This document shows positions 43,287 through 45,376 of a stretch of 45,376 nt of DNA, piece by piece (the first letter of the stretch is position 1; each line of letters begins with the position of its first letter). The notes beneath the pieces were generated by a model. That model did no database searches, was not told the origin of the DNA, and saw only the letters and a list, made by a program, of their open reading frames with translations. The position numbers and the translations under genes were made by a program. This DNA is from Bacteroidota bacterium (lineage in GTDB: Bacteria > Bacteroidota > Rhodothermia > Rhodothermales > Salinibacteraceae), in assembly GCA_009908725.1 (NCBI GenBank), contig JAAAOT010000364.1, positions 1 to 45,376 of the forward strand, written 5' to 3'.

Positions 43287-44213
43287 ATGACTCTTATGCA
43301 CCGATTTACATCGATTGGATGCCGATGGGCGTGTGCCGTGATGTTGACGTGTATGCTCGTCGCAGTCGGGCCGCGACCGGTTGTCGGTCAGGAGTTGAAT
43401 TGCTCGGTGAACCTGGACATCTCGCAGCTTTCGGGGTCCGACTTCGATTATCTACAGGACCTCGAACGTCGTATCCGGGAGTATCTAAATCAGCGGCAAT
43501 GGACGGAGCACCGATACCGTCCAGAAGAGCGGATCGATTGCACCTTTCAGATTTTTGTCGAGCGGACGGTCGGAATCCAAGAGTTTACCGCGCAGCTGGT
43601 CGTGGCAGCGCGGCGGCCGATTTACGACACAGCCCAGACGACGCCCACGTTTCGGGTCAAGGATCAGTGGACGTTCGAGTTTTCGCGCGGCTCGTCGCTC
43701 CTCTTCGAGCCGAATACATTCGATCCGCTTACATCCGTCCTGGATTTCTACGCGTACGTCATCCTCGGCTACGACTACGATACGTTCTCGCCGCTGGGTG
43801 GAACGCCGTACTTTCAGGAGGCGCGGAGGATTGCCGACCTGGCGGCCACCGCGAATGCATCCGGATGGGAGTCCCTGGGTAACGACCAGACGCGGACGGC
43901 GCTAATCACCGAGATCTTGCGTCCGCGTATGCAGCGGCTACGCGAGGCAACGTACCGGTACCATCTGGAGGGACTGGACCGCTTCGTCGCGAGCACGGAA
44001 AAGGCCCGGGCAACGATTTTGGCTCAGCTTGAGGTCCTGGATGCGCTTACGCAGGATGTATCGCGATCCTACGCACTGGACATATTCTTCGGGACAAAGT
44101 ACGAAGAGTTTGCTGCGGTCTTCCGAGACTCTCGACTTGGAAGCGAGGCGTACACCATTTTGACGACAATCGATCCGTCGCACTCCTCGACCTACAATGC
44201 CCTCGTAAACTGA
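43287..44213 (+). CDS. DUF4835 family secreted protein (PorD-like, T9SS-associated)
   Basis: The protein has 308 residues. The signal peptide contains WACAVMLTCMLVAVGP with cleavage before QELNCSVNL, matching the family start (QELN-x-V-x-V). Following segments are typical: FDYLQDLERRIREYLNQRQW, RIDCTFQIFVE, FTAQLVVAARRPIYDT, and VLDFYAYVILGYDYDTFSPLGGTPYFQEA. The last is the DUF4835 signature, and the DFYAYVILG...TFSPLGG block is very strong here. The group is linked to type IX secretion/gliding in Bacteroidota (PorD); the role in this lineage is inferred. It is divergent from the PorV/PorQ-like gene. ATG 43287 chosen; ATG 43296 is also possible. Confidence 0.9.
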   Translation: MTLMHRFTSIGCRWACAVMLTCMLVAVGPRPVVGQELNCSVNLDISQLSGSDFDYLQDLERRIREYLNQRQWTEHRYRPEERIDCTFQIFVERTVGIQEFTAQLVVAARRPIYDTAQTTPTFRVKDQWTFEFSRGSSLLFEPNTFDPLTSVLDFYAYVILGYDYDTFSPLGGTPYFQEARRIADLAATANASGWESLGNDQTRTALITEILRPRMQRLREATYRYHLEGLDRFVASTEKARATILAQLEVLDALTQDVSRSYALDIFFGTKYEEFAAVFRDSRLGSEAYTILTTIDPSHSSTYNALVN

Positions 44214-44647
44214 GTAGGCTGAACCGGGGGACACCGATGACCGGCACGTCGCGCTAACGCGTAACCCAGCGAGGAAACAGGCCGATAATCCAGGCCGTGA
44301 TGTCAGGCGGCGTGACACGGCTTGCAAATAGGGCGGTGAATAGATGGTGGCTCCTCATCGCACCCGAAGATCTTGCTGTAAACAACGGCAGGATCAAAAT
44401 ACAGCAGATGCGTACAGACCATTGATTAATGAAATCGCATCAAATCATATGAAAATATTTCAACGCAGGCATTTCCGGCGTAACATGCGCTCTCGGTCGG
44501 CGTCTACATTCTCACGGTATCGGTGATATCCCGCATCGCACATTCTGCTTGATCCCGAGCACACGCCGTTCTTCCATCCCACAGGGTTGTCGGCCGATGC
44601 AGGGGCTCAACCGATCGCTGATCTTATTCGAACGAAACTGAATACGC
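44214..44647. other. 434-base stretch without a recognised gene
   Basis: Between the DUF4835 stop and the small antitoxin gene. Short open frames (for example 44344-44526) show no coding character. The part from about 44425 to 44475 is AT-rich (TTGATTAATGAAATCG..., AAAATATTTCAA) and may carry the promoter of the antitoxin gene. No tRNA, repeat or terminator is evident. Confidence 0.45.
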
Positions 44648-44860
44648 ATGTACCAGACTGAAGGCGTCGACGCGATTGCCACGATCACGGAACTCCGTGC
44701 GGAGACCTCCGAACTGATCGATCATGTTCGCAAGACCAAAAACGGTATCCTTATTCAGAAGAACAACGAGCCGTATGCTGTTCTCATGGACTGGGAAGTC
44801 TATAAAAAGGTGAAAGACCGTGTCGATCTTGCGTCCCTTGGCAATGAGGTTACCGCGTAA
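44648..44860 (+). CDS. Phd/YefM-type antitoxin without an adjacent toxin
   Basis: The protein has 70 residues. The sequence fits the Phd/YefM DNA-binding antitoxin fold: IATITELRAETSELIDHVRK (residues 11-30) corresponds to the Phd start region, then NGILIQKNNEPYAVLMDWEVYKK, which has the usual IQKNNEPYAV block. Such proteins bind their own promoter as dimers and neutralise a partner RelE/Doc-type toxin through the C-terminus. Here the C-terminus is short, and downstream there is only a strong terminator (44911-44947) and tRNA-Leu on the opposite strand. No toxin-sized frame is adjacent on either side, so it is an orphan antitoxin or a repurposed regulator. Confidence 0.85.
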   Translation: MYQTEGVDAIATITELRAETSELIDHVRKTKNGILIQKNNEPYAVLMDWEVYKKVKDRVDLASLGNEVTA

Positions 44861-44910
44861 CTACGACAGACCGCTGATGCTTCTGCATTCAGCGTGTACA
44901 ATCAAATTGC

Positions 44911-44947
44911 AAAAGGAAACCTCCGGTCTCCGGGGGTTTCCTTTTTT
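44911..44947 (+). terminator. Rho-independent terminator after the antitoxin gene
   Basis: AAAGGAAACCTCCGG at 44912-44926 pairs with CCGGGGGTTTCCTTT from 44930 (one G-U), with a 3-nt loop. CTTTTTTATG follows. It starts 51 bases after the antitoxin stop and closes the plus-strand unit before the convergent tRNA-Leu. Confidence 0.88.
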
Positions 44948-45015
44948 ATGTGGCATCCTCAGACGTGCTACAGCTTCGTTGCCTTCCGAAGATTGCAGAA
45001 CGCGACTCGCGTCCC

Positions 45016-45057
45016 GGAAAAAGAAAACCGTCTCACCGGGGGATCCCGGCGAGACGG
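45016..45057 (-). terminator. Rho-independent terminator of tRNA-Leu
   Basis: CCGTCTCACCGGG at 45028-45040 pairs with CCCGGCGAGACGG at 45045-45057 (one mismatch) with a GGAT loop. Read on the minus strand it is followed by TTTTCTTTTTCC. It lies 40 bases beyond the end of tRNA-Leu. Confidence 0.85.
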
Positions 45058-45096
45058 CGGCTGCATGATAGTCGTTTTTGACCGTCATAGCAGGTA

Positions 45097-45183
45097 TGGT
45101 GCGAAAGGGGGGACTCGAACCCCCACGGGTTTAACCCCACTAGATCCTAAATCTAGCGCGTCTGCCAATTCCGCCACTTTCGC
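45097..45183 (-). tRNA. tRNA-Leu(UAG)
   Basis: Read on the minus strand from 45183. The acceptor GCGAAAG pairs with CTTTCGC. The anticodon stem CTAGA/TCTAG carries loop TTTAGGA, giving anticodon TAG (leucine, CUA/CUN). A long class-II variable arm (TGGGGTTAAACCCGT) and a T-arm GGGGG-TTCGAGT-CCCCC follow. The discriminator is A (45100), as in leucine tRNAs, and CCA is encoded at 45099-45097. This contrasts with the tRNA-Ser gene in the same window, which lacks CCA. A terminator lies at 45016-45057. Confidence 0.95.
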
Positions 45184-45376
45184 AAGGACAGCCACGTGCT
45201 TGAGCTTGATTCATACACGACAGATTGCATAATTGACACGGCGGCACTTCGGTTCCACCGGTGCGGCTCGCGGAAACAGACTTGACCGTTTCACCACGAA
45301 TGACGGCCCGGTTCGGAGTCTCTTGGTCCGTACGAGCCGTATATGAGCATACGCGCAACACCGCGACCGCTGCGGC

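Noticed and set aside
44344-44526. 60-codon frame between the DUF4835 and antitoxin genes as a missing toxin
   Set aside because: No RelE/Doc/PIN-like residues, Arg/Ser-rich composition, and no sensible spacing to the antitoxin.
1-45376. CRISPR array, insertion sequence, prophage or integrated element
   Set aside because: I saw no regularly spaced repeats, transposase or integrase motifs, or direct repeats flanking tRNA genes.

Overview
The window looks like chromosomal core DNA from a GC-rich, mildly halophilic or marine member of the Bacteroidota/Rhodothermota group (Salinibacter/Longibacter-like). This is an inference. It rests on high GC, strongly acidic proteins, starts without clear Shine-Dalgarno sequences, many outer-membrane barrel-type proteins, a DUF4835/PorD-like gene and a PorV/PorQ-like gene. 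I see no CRISPR array, insertion sequence, phage or integrase gene, and no rRNA. Two tRNA genes are present: Ser-CGA and Leu-UAG.

Layout. 1-5.4 kb: the tail of a membrane protein (probably a serine hydrolase), an Acg-type nitroreductase, two tandem-domain universal stress proteins, then two convergent genes for small membrane proteins built from one recurring two-helix module. 6-11.5 kb: a 1307-residue multi-PAS/GAF sensor histidine kinase and a DUF819 transporter-like protein. 12-17.8 kb: the haem genes hemA, hemC and hemD (hemA separated from hemCD by a strong terminator), thiE on the opposite strand, and a glycerate 2-kinase. 18-26 kb: a secreted M14 carboxypeptidase, a secreted repeat-containing membrane protein, a DUF255/thioredoxin-fold protein and a thiolase preceded by a perfect inverted repeat. 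26-31 kb: a DUF4097-type protein, a 3-methyladenine glycosylase, alaS and tRNA-Ser. 31-35.5 kb: a possible CYTH-like protein downstream of ppk1, and a cation diffusion facilitator. 35.7-45.4 kb: a secreted HExxH/propeller/barrel protein, a zinc-ribbon protein, an orphan response regulator, a helix-hairpin-helix/barrel protein downstream of a PorV/PorQ-like gene, a DUF4835 (PorD-like) protein, a solitary Phd/YefM antitoxin and tRNA-Leu.

How the genes fit together. Most of the window is housekeeping: tetrapyrrole synthesis, thiamin, alanyl-tRNA charging, base-excision repair, polyphosphate, stress proteins. Between these lie envelope genes of unknown role. The best candidates for something undescribed are the repeated two-helix membrane module (4172-5363), the HExxH-propeller-barrel protein (35706-38666), the HhH-barrel/PorV-like pair (40045-43031) and the protein with four copies of a ~60-residue repeat (20845-22245). 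All function statements come from reading motifs. No database search was possible.
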